A stretch of DNA of 64,000 nucleotides from Arcticibacter svalbardensis MN12-7 (GCF_000403135.1 NZ_AQPN01000012.1:22789-86788); one strand, 5' to 3'. Shown: positions 9,115 through 16,691, counted from the first letter of the stretch. Notes: a model not told the origin generated them from the sequence alone. Translations and numbers: made by a program.

Positions 9115-9507
9115 TTAACTAATTGTGATTGTTAACTCTTTTCCTGTTAGTTGAAAAAAAACGTTTTGTAATTCATGAACATAGATTATTCGTTTTTGTA
9201 AAGCCTGATTAAATGATCCGGATGATGTTGTGAATTGATATTGATCTGATTTATTGGTGTAAAACCAATTGTCAGGGTCCTGCGGGTCCTGGATAAATGA
9301 AGCTTTTGCCAACCACCCCTTGTTAAGCTTCAGTGGATTTATTTCATCGAACTGGATCCTGAAAAGATATCCTTTGCGTGGGATAAGCATCTTGCAAAGT
9401 ACACTGGATTGCTGAATTTCAAGTATAGAAAGAATGCCTTCCTGGTTTTCTCTTGGATAAACCACAATAATATTTCCAGGTCGTAATTGGGTAAGATCTG
9501 TTTGCAT
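9115..9507 (-). CDS. Hypothetical protein with C-terminal 'LQNxxFxLTGxEL' motif
   Basis: A 130-residue soluble protein with no signal peptide. The N-terminal 'LTQLRPGNIIVVYPRE' and the C-terminal 'IIYVHELQNVFFQLTGKELTITI' recall a family of small Bacteroidota proteins often seen in phages and mobile regions, where a 'LRxGN... HQLQNLYFALTGEEL' pattern recurs. That similarity is from memory, not a search. The middle is not recognised. No phage genes surround it. Confidence 0.6.
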   Translation of the reverse strand: MQTDLTQLRPGNIIVVYPRENQEGILSILEIQQSSVLCKMLIPRKGYLFRIQFDEINPLKLNKGWLAKASFIQDPQDPDNWFYTNKSDQYQFTTSSGSFNQALQKRIIYVHELQNVFFQLTGKELTITIS

Positions 9508-9722
9508 CTTTAAACTAAATCACATCACAACACAAATATAGGTGTAGCATGCCAAATAAAGGTATTTTTGAACTTTGATTTATAAGCGGGCTTAAGTCAT
9601 CATTTTGTAACGTTGTTAAATAGTGTTAATAAAGGATGTTTAGGTGTCATAATCTGTTCAATAGCAAATATAAAAGCAGGATATTTGCGTTAGTATGATT
9701 CTTTAATAGATAGATAAAATAC

Positions 9723-10169
9723 ATGAAAAAAGTCACTTTAATTTTAATCGCAGTATTGCTAAGCGGAGCTATTCATGCTCAGATACTTACTCCGGTGAAA
9801 TGGTCTTATGCTGCTAAAAGCTTAAGTAAGACAGAAGCCATTATTCTGATCAAGGCCACCATAAATAGTGGATGGCATATATATTCTCAGCATGTAGGTG
9901 ATGGAGGACCTGTACCTACATCAATTTCCTTTAATCCCTCAAGTGAGTATACCCTTATCGGTAAAACCCTGGAGCCTAAGCCAATTACGAAATTCGAAAA
10001 GGCATTTAGTATGAATGTGAGTTATTTTGAGAATTCGGTTATATTTCAACAAAGGGTTAAAATAAAGGCTGGGAAACCAGTAATTAAGGGTAAGCTTGAG
10101 TTTATGGTTTGCAATGATCAGAAATGTCTTCCTCCTGATGAAGTAAGTTTTAGTATTCCTATTAAATAG
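9723..10169 (+). CDS. Periplasmic DsbD N-terminal-domain-like protein (stand-alone)
   Basis: A 148-residue exported protein. Residues 1-20 form a Sec signal ending 'AIHAQ'. The mature part is an immunoglobulin-like DsbD-alpha domain ('ATINSGWHIYSQHVGDGGPVPTSISF', 'KLEFMVCNDQKCLPPDEVSFSIPIK'). The paired cysteines of 'CNDQKC' correspond to the disulfide-exchange pair of DsbD alpha, which passes electrons to periplasmic thiol proteins. Directly followed by the gene for the membrane and gamma parts of DsbD, giving a split DsbD. Confidence 0.88.
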   Translation: MKKVTLILIAVLLSGAIHAQILTPVKWSYAAKSLSKTEAIILIKATINSGWHIYSQHVGDGGPVPTSISFNPSSEYTLIGKTLEPKPITKFEKAFSMNVSYFENSVIFQQRVKIKAGKPVIKGKLEFMVCNDQKCLPPDEVSFSIPIK

Positions 10170-10189
10170 TGCTAGCACCTCGCCTTAAA

Positions 10190-11866
10190 ATGAAATTACT
10201 CAAAAATTACGTACTTCTTTTGTTACTGGTTTTTCTGTTTGTTGGAAATGCTAAAGCACAGGATAGTACGGGTGCAATTAATACGGATGATATTGAATTT
10301 ACGGATATTGAGCCTGTCAAGGCAGATAGCCAGGTAACTTCCGCTAGTGCTGTTTCGAAAGATACGGCCACCATTCGTGCTTCAAATACTGGAAATGTAA
10401 TTAAAAAAGAAGCGGATAGTCGTTCCTTGTGGACAACTTTTATACTTGGATTTTTAGGAGGATTAGCCGCTCTTTTTATGCCCTGTATCTTCCCGATGTT
10501 GCCACTTACAGTTAGTTATTTTACGAAAAGTGCTTCTTCTAAGTCTGGAGCCATAACCAAAGCTGCTGTTTATGGGATTTCCATCATTCTGATCTATGTA
10601 CTGCTTGGGTTGATAGTGACGATTGTTTTTGGCGCAGATGCTTTAAATGATTTGTCCACAAATGGGATCTTTAACATTGTGTTTTTTCTGATGTTGGTTG
10701 CTTTTGCTGCCTCTTTTCTAGGTGCATTTGAATTAACACTTCCATCATCATGGGTAAATAAAGCGGATTCAAATTCGGATAAAAAGGGTTTTGCTGGGAT
10801 CTTTTTCATGGCGGCAACATTGGCTCTTGTTTCCTTTTCATGTACAGGACCAATAATTGGCTATCTTTTAGTGGAGGCCGCAACAAAGGGAGCTCTTCTG
10901 GGTCCCGCCATCGGGATGTTTGGCTTTGCATTAGCATTAGCAATTCCTTTTACCCTATTTGCTATGTTTCCTTCGTTAATGCAGGGACTTCCTAAATCAG
11001 GAGGATGGTTAAATAGTGTAAAAGTTGTATTGGGGTTTTTGGAACTTGCTCTTTCATTGAAATTTCTTTCCAATGTAGATCTGGCTTATCACTGGGAATG
11101 GTTCGATCGTGAAATATTCCTAAGTTTATGGATCGTTATTTTTGCTTTAATGGGTTTATATCTTTTAGGTAAATTAACCTTTTCTAATGATTCCCCGATT
11201 CAATTTTTATCCGTACCCCGATTATTTTTAGCTATCATCGTACTATCCTTTACCATGTATATGGTTCCCGGTTTATGGGGTGCCCCGCTTGCCTCTATTT
11301 CGGCATTTTTGCCGCCCCAACAGACACAGGACTTCGATTTATATACAGCCTCACTTAGTCAGGGTAAAGGTTTTTCCGGAACGGTTGAATCTGCTCATCC
11401 AATAAAATATGTGGATAAATTTAAAGCTCCGCTGGGATTAACTGCATTTTTTGACTACGAAGAAGGAATAGCCTATGCAAGAAAGGTAAACAAGCCGGTG
11501 ATGATCGATTTTACTGGTCATGCATGTGTGAATTGCCGAAAAATGGAGGCTGCTGTATGGCCCGACCAGGTGGTTCGGAATCACATCATTAATGATTATG
11601 TTTTGATTCAATTGTATGTGGATGATAAAACTGATCTTGCTCAAAATGAACAATTTGTCTCCAAGTCTGGAAAGTCAATCAAAACAATAGGAAATAAATG
11701 GAGCGACTTTCAGGCCAGTCGTTTTAATGCTAATTCGCAACCTTTTTATGTTCTTTTGGGGCATGATGAAAAACCATTGGTTGAGCCTATAGGGGCGGAC
11801 TATGATAAAGTGAGTTACGCCAAGTATCTTGAAAGTGGATTAAAGGCCTTTAAAGGCATAAAATAG
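10190..11866 (+). CDS. dsbD: Thiol:disulfide interchange protein DsbD (transmembrane beta plus thioredoxin-like gamma domains)
   Basis: Moves reducing equivalents from cytosolic thioredoxin across the inner membrane. The ATG at 10190 opens a clean signal peptide ('MKLLKNYVLLLLL...NAKAQ'); a GTG at 10169 is possible but adds seven residues before the signal. After a Thr/Ser/Asp-rich linker come about eight TM helices with redox cysteines in 'ALFMPCIFPMLPL' and 'LVSFSCTGPIIGYLL'. A thioredoxin-like domain (about 415-558) follows with 'TGHACVNCRKMEAAVW' (CVNC). The usual N-terminal alpha domain is absent and is supplied by the upstream gene. Confidence 0.93.
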   Translation: MKLLKNYVLLLLLVFLFVGNAKAQDSTGAINTDDIEFTDIEPVKADSQVTSASAVSKDTATIRASNTGNVIKKEADSRSLWTTFILGFLGGLAALFMPCIFPMLPLTVSYFTKSASSKSGAITKAAVYGISIILIYVLLGLIVTIVFGADALNDLSTNGIFNIVFFLMLVAFAASFLGAFELTLPSSWVNKADSNSDKKGFAGIFFMAATLALVSFSCTGPIIGYLLVEAATKGALLGPAIGMFGFALALAIPFTLFAMFPSLMQGLPKSGGWLNSVKVVLGFLELALSLKFLSNVDLAYHWEWFDREIFLSLWIVIFALMGLYLLGKLTFSNDSPIQFLSVPRLFLAIIVLSFTMYMVPGLWGAPLASISAFLPPQQTQDFDLYTASLSQGKGFSGTVESAHPIKYVDKFKAPLGLTAFFDYEEGIAYARKVNKPVMIDFTGHACVNCRKMEAAVWPDQVVRNHIINDYVLIQLYVDDKTDLAQNEQFVSKSGKSIKTIGNKWSDFQASRFNANSQPFYVLLGHDEKPLVEPIGADYDKVSYAKYLESGLKAFKGIK

Positions 11867-11913
11867 ATTATTAATTAAAATGCCTTTTCAAGCGGATTTT
11901 TCACTTAAAAATA

Positions 11914-11921
11914 TATATTTG
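11914..11921 (+). promoter_or_regulatory. Promoter -7 element for the histone H1-like gene
   Basis: TATATTTG is an exact TAnnTTTG Bacteroidota -7 element, 18 nt upstream of the ATG at 11940. It implies a start site near 11928, which rules out translation from the in-frame ATG at 11880. No clear -33 TTTG is seen. Confidence 0.6.
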
Positions 11922-11939
11922 CCGCACAAGAATATTATT

Positions 11940-12119
11940 ATGGAAAATTTCACTAAATTAAAAGAGCTAATTGCTTCCATGGAAGTAGATGCTGACAAGT
12001 TTTACAACAAGGCTAGTGGTGCTGCAGGAACTCGCGTTCGTAAGGCTTTGCAGGAAATTAAAACATTGGCTCAAGAGATGCGTAACGAAGTTACTGAACT
12101 TAAAAATAAAGAAGCATAG
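11940..12119 (+). CDS. Histone H1-like small basic protein
   Basis: A 59-residue protein beginning 'MENFTKLKELIASMEVDADKFYNKASGAAGTRVRKALQEIKTL', i.e. the short Bacteroidota 'histone H1' (Hc1-like) family, a predicted nucleoid-associated protein. It is largely helical, with clustered Lys/Arg but also many acidic residues. The start at 11940 is preferred over an in-frame ATG 20 codons upstream because a promoter -7 element lies between them. A strong terminator follows, so it is a single-gene transcript. Confidence 0.85.
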   Translation: MENFTKLKELIASMEVDADKFYNKASGAAGTRVRKALQEIKTLAQEMRNEVTELKNKEA

Positions 12120-12142
12120 TCCATCATTGGAATTTATGTTTT

Positions 12143-12177
12143 AAAAGGTTATCTCCTCACGAGATAACCTTTTTTTT
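12143..12177 (+). terminator. Intrinsic terminator after the histone-like gene
   Basis: AAAAGGTTATCTC (12143-12155) and GAGATAACCTTTT (12161-12173) form a perfect 13-bp stem with a 5-nt loop, followed by more Ts. Confidence 0.9.
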
Positions 12178-12214
12178 GCACTTTTATCTTTATGACCTTT
12201 ATCATATTTATGAT

Positions 12215-12240
12215 AATAAAAGATATTAAAGTCTTCTATT
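12215..12240. promoter_or_regulatory. Candidate operator 1 of the nitric-oxide/Fe-S cluster
   Basis: AATAAAAGATAT, 4 nt, GTCTTCTATT. The same two blocks with the same spacing recur at 14730-14755 upstream of the Ric gene (22 of 26 positions identical). Within them AAGAT-N6-GTCTT is a near-palindrome (AAGAY/RTCTT). Just downstream, TATCTTTG at 12244-12251 is an exact TAnnTTTG match, so the site sits immediately upstream of a putative promoter. Regulator inferred to be the Rrf2 protein at 15763, without direct proof. Confidence 0.5.
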
Positions 12241-12243
12241 GTA

Positions 12244-12251
12244 TATCTTTG
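12244..12251 (+). promoter_or_regulatory. Candidate -7 element for the DUF2249 operon
   Basis: TATCTTTG matches TAnnTTTG exactly but lies only 4 nt before the ATG at 12256. If used, the transcript would be nearly leaderless. No TTTG -33 element is visible at the usual distance. Confidence 0.35.
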
Positions 12252-12255
12252 ATAG

Positions 12256-13077
12256 ATGAATGACTCCGGCAGATCAATAAATAAGAAAACGTTAATAAGT
12301 ACGCTATTAAAAGAGGATAAAGAAGGAGTAATTAAAGCATTGGAATGTTTGAATAAGAATTTTGCAAAGCTTCGGAATCCAGTCCTGAGAAATATGTTTG
12401 CCGGTTTCGTCACAATAGAAACAGCATGTAAGGTTGGAAATTGCGAAGTAACAGATTTTCTTGATGTCATGAAAAAGATAGGATTTATGGTTGAGGAGGA
12501 TCCTGCAAATAACATTTTAGTTCTGGAGGATGATATAAAGATTGACAAATCAAATATAAAAGAGCTGGATGTTCGTGCAATCTTATCCAGACAGGAAGAC
12601 CCGCTTAAACTAATCATGAGTACGGTTAAAGAACTTCAAGATTCAGAGTGTCTAAAGCTTATTGCACCATTTGAACCTGTGCCTTTAATTCATTTAATGC
12701 AGGCTAAGGGTTTTTCCAATGAGGTACATATAGAAGAAGATGGATCAGTAATTACTTATTTTAAAAGGGATTACACTTTGCAAAAAACGGTAGAAAAGGT
12801 ACAACTTCCGGTTGTTGATGATCCGGACAGTTTTAATTTAAAAATTAAGCATTTTGAGGGAAAAATTAAAACTCTTGATGTGAGGGATCTCGAAATGCCT
12901 AAACCTATGATTGCTATACTGGAGACTCTTCAGCAACTCGGAGATGGGGAAGCATTATATGTGTACCATAAAAAGATTCCGGTTTACTTATTACCGCACC
13001 TGGAAGAAAAAGGGTTCCTGTATCTTACAAAAAACACAGATGAAGGTAAAGTGGATTTATTGATTTATAAGTCATGA
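12256..13077 (+). CDS. Tandem DUF2249 protein with N-terminal DUF1858-like helical domain
   Basis: A 273-residue cytosolic protein. Residues ~10-80 form a small helical domain ('AGFVTIETACKVGNCEVTDFLDVMKKIGF') like DUF1858. Residues ~97-170 form a DUF2249 domain ('VRAILSRQEDPLKLIM...CLKLIAPFEPVPLIHLMQAKGF') and residues ~205-273 a second ('LDVRDLEMPKPMIAILETL...EALYVYHKKIPVYLLPHLEEKGF'). DUF2249 domains have a TusA-like fold and accompany nitric-oxide/denitrification genes. The role here is inferred from the neighbours. It overlaps the next gene by 4 nt (ATGA) and opens a three-gene operon. The start is uncertain because of the very short leader. Confidence 0.75.
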   Translation: MNDSGRSINKKTLISTLLKEDKEGVIKALECLNKNFAKLRNPVLRNMFAGFVTIETACKVGNCEVTDFLDVMKKIGFMVEEDPANNILVLEDDIKIDKSNIKELDVRAILSRQEDPLKLIMSTVKELQDSECLKLIAPFEPVPLIHLMQAKGFSNEVHIEEDGSVITYFKRDYTLQKTVEKVQLPVVDDPDSFNLKIKHFEGKIKTLDVRDLEMPKPMIAILETLQQLGDGEALYVYHKKIPVYLLPHLEEKGFLYLTKNTDEGKVDLLIYKS

Positions 13078-14372
13078 GCAGTAGTTTGCCCAAGCAGTCT
13101 GATGGCATGTATAAACTCGTGTTGCTTCACTATTTTATATCCGGATTATGCTTTCTTCTTTTAGCTGTTCTGTTTCTATTCTCGATTAAAGATATCTCAG
13201 GACATTATTTCAATCCACACTTACTGGCTATTACTCATTTGGCAGCCTTGGGATGGGGCACACTGGTTATTTTTGGTGCATGTTACCAGTTGTTGCCGGT
13301 ACTACTGGAAACTGATCTGTATAGCTCTAAATTGCCTTGGTTTACCTTTGTCCTATTTATTCCAGGATTATTTTGTCTGATTTACTCCTTTTGGGTTTTC
13401 GAACCGGGAATACATATGCAGGCAGGAGGTTTGTTGCTTACATCAGCTATATTGACTTTTTGCATTACGGTAATTAGAACTGCAAAAAAAAGTAAGGTTT
13501 CATCCATTCATAAGGAGTTTATCGTCACTTCCAGTATTTGGCTTGTTGCAACTGCCCTAGTGGGGACCTTGCTTGTGTTCAATTTTCATTATGCTTTTCT
13601 TCCTAAAGATCATCTGCAGTATCTTAGGCTTCATGCACACATGGGATTGGCGGGTTGGTTTCTGATGCTGATAATAGGGGTTAGCTGCAAATTAATTCCG
13701 ATGTTTTTAGTGTCCAGAATTCAACTGAACCATCTGCTTTCCTGGAGTTATTATTTAGTTAATCTAGCACTTCTACTCTTTCTAATCGATGGTTATTTTT
13801 ACGGAATTAACCTGCATACCTATTTCATAACCATGGTATTATTAGCTGGATTGAGTTGTTATTTCGTTTATGTAAAAAAGTGTTTTGATTCCCGATTGAA
13901 GAAGAAGCTGGATATCCCTATCTTGAAAACAGTATTATCTATCAGCTTACTGAGTTTGGCTCTGATTCTGATTCCGGTTATTATATATAGCTCGTCAAAG
14001 CAAAATGGCTTAGCCGTTCATTACTCCATATTTTATGGAATGTTATTATTTATGGGGTGGATCACTGCACTGATCATGGGACATGCATTTAAAACACTAC
14101 CTTTTATAGTATGGGTTCGAAAGTATGAGCATTTAAGCGGTAAAAGGAAAATACCTATGCCGGCTGATCTATATAGCTCAAAACTCCTTAAGCTTCAGTA
14201 TGTAAGCTATATCGCATTCTGCATCCTATTCTTCTGCGGCTACCTCTTATATAGTCCTGTTATGATGATCATAGGCATTGGATGTTTACTAATTTCATCA
14301 GTAGCTTACCTATTAAATTTAGTTATACTGATCAAACACAAAGACAAATCATTAAGCCATGAAAGAATTTGA
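13074..14372 (+). CDS. Heme-copper-oxidase subunit I-like polytopic membrane protein
   Basis: A 432-residue inner-membrane protein with about 12 hydrophobic helices. Conserved-looking intramembrane histidines are His55 ('AITHLAALGWG'), His187/His189 ('LRLHAHMGLAGW'), His316 and His337 ('LIMGHAFKTLPF'). This is the pattern of the cytochrome c oxidase subunit I/NnrS-like fold, but the classical six-His set and the Tyr-His crosslink motif of true oxidases are not evident. Likely binds heme and acts in nitric-oxide handling, given neighbours Ric and DUF2249 (inference). Overlaps both flanking genes (4 and 14 nt), so it is tightly coupled. Confidence 0.65.
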   Translation: MSSSLPKQSDGMYKLVLLHYFISGLCFLLLAVLFLFSIKDISGHYFNPHLLAITHLAALGWGTLVIFGACYQLLPVLLETDLYSSKLPWFTFVLFIPGLFCLIYSFWVFEPGIHMQAGGLLLTSAILTFCITVIRTAKKSKVSSIHKEFIVTSSIWLVATALVGTLLVFNFHYAFLPKDHLQYLRLHAHMGLAGWFLMLIIGVSCKLIPMFLVSRIQLNHLLSWSYYLVNLALLLFLIDGYFYGINLHTYFITMVLLAGLSCYFVYVKKCFDSRLKKKLDIPILKTVLSISLLSLALILIPVIIYSSSKQNGLAVHYSIFYGMLLFMGWITALIMGHAFKTLPFIVWVRKYEHLSGKRKIPMPADLYSSKLLKLQYVSYIAFCILFFCGYLLYSPVMMIIGIGCLLISSVAYLLNLVILIKHKDKSLSHERI

Positions 14373-14688
14373 CATTAGAGACCAATCCTCATTCAAAGAA
14401 CTGGAGATTATAGAAAACTTAAGGACTGTTCTTGATCCGGAACTTCAGATCAATGTAATCGATATGGGATTAATTTATCATATTGACCTATCAGAAGAAT
14501 TAAGAATAAGGATTGAGATGACGCTTTCTTCCTCACATTGCCCAATGGGTGAGGCTATACTACAATCTGTTAAAAACTGTTTAGAGGAAGCTTATCCCGG
14601 TTATGAAGTTGTTGTTGATTTGGTATGGGAGCCCAACTGGACCTATGAAAACATAACAGAAGAGGGTAGAAGGCAACTTGGCAGGTAG
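14359..14688 (+). CDS. Metal-sulfur cluster assembly factor, DUF59/MIP18 family
   Basis: A 109-residue MIP18-like protein that helps deliver or repair Fe-S clusters. 'LRTVLDPELQINVIDMGLIYHIDL' is the DPEL...D(L/M)GL signature, and Cys in 'SSHCPMGEAIL' is the conserved reactive Cys of the family. The C-terminal 'VDLVWEPNWTYENITEEGRRQLG' is also typical (as in SufT/PaaD-like proteins). Starts 14 nt inside the preceding gene. Its presence in the operon supports an Fe-S damage response. Confidence 0.9.
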   Translation: MKEFDIRDQSSFKELEIIENLRTVLDPELQINVIDMGLIYHIDLSEELRIRIEMTLSSSHCPMGEAILQSVKNCLEEAYPGYEVVVDLVWEPNWTYENITEEGRRQLGR

Positions 14689-14729
14689 AGTTTTTTAATA
14701 TATGATATCAATCATTTATTTAGATACAG

Positions 14730-14755
14730 AATAAAAGATATATTTGTCTTCTATT
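14730..14755. promoter_or_regulatory. Candidate operator 2, overlapping the ric promoter
   Basis: Second copy of AATAAAAGATAT-N4-GTCTTCTATT (see 12215-12240). It contains AAGAT-N6-GTCTT and covers an exact -7 element TATATTTG at 14739-14746, 22 nt before the ATG at 14768. A protein bound here would block RNA polymerase, consistent with repression. Confidence 0.55.
14739..14746 (+). promoter_or_regulatory. -7 element of the ric promoter
   Basis: TATATTTG is an exact TAnnTTTG. A transcription start near 14753 would leave about 15 nt of leader before the ATG at 14768 and exclude the upstream in-frame TTG at 14744, which lies inside the element. Confidence 0.6.
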
Positions 14756-14767
14756 AATACTAACGAT

Positions 14768-15721
14768 ATGGAAATAGTTGAAATTCTTAATGTTACTGAA
14801 ATTGAGCCACGTTTCAGACATCCTTTAATCTTTGATCAGTTTGATGCATTAGCCTTAGGAGAATCATTTATCATACAAATTGATCATGATCCAAAACCAC
14901 TTTATTACCAGTTAATCGCTGAAAGGGGCAAAATCTTTACATGGGAATATCTAATGAGTGGTCCTGAATTATATCAGGTAAAAATCAGTAAAAATGATTC
15001 TGAACAAAAAGAAGAAACGATAGGAGAGATAGTAGCGAAAGATTATCGTAAGGCACAAGTATTTAAGAAACTTGGAATAGATTTTTGCTGTGGTGGAAAG
15101 AAAACAGTGAGTCAGGTTTGTGATAAAAAAGGACTTGATAAGGATGATGTAAAAGAAGAATTGGCGAAATTGGACGGACAGCAGGGCAATCCTTCTCAGG
15201 ATTATCAGAAGTGGGATCTTGACTTTTTGAGCGATTATATCATCAATACGCATCACAAATATGTAAAGGATACCATTCCCTTTCTATCCGAAATAGCACA
15301 AAAAGTAGCCAGTGTACATGGTGCTAACCATCCGGAAGTAATTCGCATAGCAGAAGTTTTTGCCGCAGTTGCATCTGATTTAAGTCTGCATTTACAAAAA
15401 GAGGAGAAAATTCTTTTTCCTTATGTCAAAAGTCTGGTACTTGCTGAAAAACAAGGTACAGCATTGCCGGAATCTTCTTTTGGAGAAGTTGGAAATCCAA
15501 TTGAAGTGATGGAAGCAGAGCATGAGCATGTAGGAGAAGATTTGGGTGAGATAAATGAGCTGACGAATAATTATACTGTTCCACAGGACGCTTGTACCTC
15601 TTACCGAATTTTATACCGGACGTTGGAAGAATTTGAAAATGATTTGCATCAGCATGTACATCTGGAAAATAATATTCTTTTTCCAAAGGCAATTGAACTT
15701 GAAAAAGCGATGAAGCTTTAA
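14768..15721 (+). CDS. ric: DUF2249-fused Ric/ScdA/YtfE iron-sulfur cluster repair di-iron protein
   Basis: A 317-residue cytosolic protein that repairs Fe-S clusters after nitrosative or oxidative damage. Order: DUF2249 domain (about 1-75, 'HPLIFDQFDALALGESFIIQIDHDPKPLYYQL'), ScdA N-terminal domain (about 85-140, 'VFKKLGIDFCCGGKKTVSQVC' with the CC pair), then a hemerythrin-like four-helix bundle (about 160-317). The bundle has His/Glu iron ligands in 'NTHHKYV', 'LHLQKEEKILFPY', 'EAEHEHVGEDL', 'HQHVHLENNILFPKA'. The N-terminal DUF2249 fusion is additional to the E. coli YtfE layout. The start is set by the promoter element inside the longer frame. Confidence 0.93.
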   Translation: MEIVEILNVTEIEPRFRHPLIFDQFDALALGESFIIQIDHDPKPLYYQLIAERGKIFTWEYLMSGPELYQVKISKNDSEQKEETIGEIVAKDYRKAQVFKKLGIDFCCGGKKTVSQVCDKKGLDKDDVKEELAKLDGQQGNPSQDYQKWDLDFLSDYIINTHHKYVKDTIPFLSEIAQKVASVHGANHPEVIRIAEVFAAVASDLSLHLQKEEKILFPYVKSLVLAEKQGTALPESSFGEVGNPIEVMEAEHEHVGEDLGEINELTNNYTVPQDACTSYRILYRTLEEFENDLHQHVHLENNILFPKAIELEKAMKL

Positions 15722-15737
15722 TTTTAATAAAATGTTA

Positions 15738-15752
15738 TAGGTTTGCAACCTA
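15738..15752. promoter_or_regulatory. Promoter -7 element nested in a palindrome, upstream of the Rrf2 gene
   Basis: TAGGTT-TGC-AACCTA is a perfect 6-bp inverted repeat with a 3-nt centre. Its left part contains TAGGTTTG (15738-15745), an exact TAnnTTTG element 18 nt before the ATG at 15763. The arrangement suggests autorepression. Confidence 0.55.
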
Positions 15753-15762
15753 GTACAATACT

Positions 15763-16191
15763 ATGATACTATCAAAATCATGTGAGTATGCCATTAGGGC
15801 TGTCGTATACGTAGCGGCTAAGACTGTTAAAGAGGAAAGGGTAGGTATCATTGAAATTGCGGAGGCTATAGGATCTCCGGTAGCATTTACGGGGAAAATA
15901 CTGCAAACACTTACACGTAAAAAAGTTCTGGCTTCATCAAAAGGTCCGAACGGCGGGTTTTATATTATAGATCCCGCTTCAGTGTACTTGATAGATATTG
16001 TTCGTGCAATGGATGGTAATGAAATTTTTACTGCTTGTGTAATAGGATTAACGACTTGTTCTGCCGAAAGACCATGCCCGATGCATCATCAGATGAAGCC
16101 AATCCGTGATCAGTTGCGCATTGATTTTAGTAATAGATCGGTGTATGAAATGGTGCAGGCATTTGAAGAAAACAACTACTTTTTGAAGTAA
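15763..16191 (+). CDS. Rrf2 family transcriptional regulator, NsrR-like
   Basis: A 142-residue winged-helix regulator. The N-terminal 'ILSKSCEYAIRAVVYVA' and wing 'SSKGPNGGFYI' are Rrf2 hallmarks. Cys92, Cys99 and Cys105 ('ACVIGLTTCSAERPCPMH') form the three-Cys Fe-S cluster site of the NsrR/IscR group. By context (Ric and MIP18 genes upstream) it probably senses nitric oxide or cluster damage. Lies 41 nt after ric but has its own candidate promoter and operator. IscR-like function cannot be excluded from sequence alone. Confidence 0.88.
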   Translation: MILSKSCEYAIRAVVYVAAKTVKEERVGIIEIAEAIGSPVAFTGKILQTLTRKKVLASSKGPNGGFYIIDPASVYLIDIVRAMDGNEIFTACVIGLTTCSAERPCPMHHQMKPIRDQLRIDFSNRSVYEMVQAFEENNYFLK

Positions 16192-16311
16192 ATTATTCAA
16201 ACTATTCCGGTCATTTTATCGTCGTTGTAGTAAGCTAGTTAAGAATATCCTCAACACTTCGTCAAACTTTTTGTTATACTTACACTGTTGAATTAATTTA
16301 ATGTAGTGTCT

Positions 16312-16563
16312 ATGAAGAATCAATCAAAAATAATAGCTGCAATGCTTGCAGGAGTTGCAGCTGGAGCTATAATCGGGCTTTTATTATCACCAGAAGATGG
16401 CGGGGAAACACGTAGTGATATAACCGCATGGTTTAAAGATGTTTATGAGCGTTCGAAAGAAAAAAGCAGTGACTTAGCAGCGAAAGGACTCAATGCGATA
16501 AAAGCTGGTCAACCATCCGCTGATAATCAAATTGATCATGCTGAGAGTGCATTAGGCGTTTAA
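16312..16563 (+). CDS. YtxH domain-containing small membrane protein
   Basis: An 83-residue protein with one N-terminal TM helix ('IIAAMLAGVAAGAIIGLLLSP') followed by 'EDGGETRSDITAWFKD', the glycine-rich TM plus P-D/E-G motif of the YtxH family, and then an amphipathic helix. The family is widespread in stress regulons; its function is unknown. The ATG at 16312 is preferred over a GTG two codons earlier. Followed by a terminator, so monocistronic. Confidence 0.85.
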   Translation: MKNQSKIIAAMLAGVAAGAIIGLLLSPEDGGETRSDITAWFKDVYERSKEKSSDLAAKGLNAIKAGQPSADNQIDHAESALGV

Positions 16564-16589
16564 ATAAGCTATTACATGTATTATAATAG

Positions 16590-16627
16590 ATGAGATCTGT
16601 CAATCCTGATGGATCTCATTTTTTTTG
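16590..16627 (+). terminator. Intrinsic terminator after the ytxH-like gene
   Basis: ATGAGATC (16590-16597) pairs with GATCTCAT (16612-16619), followed by a run of Ts. The loop is 14 nt. Confidence 0.8.
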
Positions 16628-16691
16628 CTTAATTTTATCTGCATAATCTAACTGCATTGTAAGCCAATCATTTAAGGGAGATCTCATCACG

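Noticed and set aside
10169..10189. GTG start for dsbD overlapping the preceding stop codon
   Set aside because: It would put seven residues in front of a clean signal peptide; the ATG at 10190 fits better, although coupling by overlap cannot be excluded.
11880..11939. Longer 79-residue version of the histone H1-like protein
   Set aside because: A promoter -7 element lies between the two start codons, and the family is about 59 residues long.
14744..14767. Upstream TTG start for the Ric gene
   Set aside because: The TTG lies inside an exact -7 promoter element, so the transcript should begin after it.
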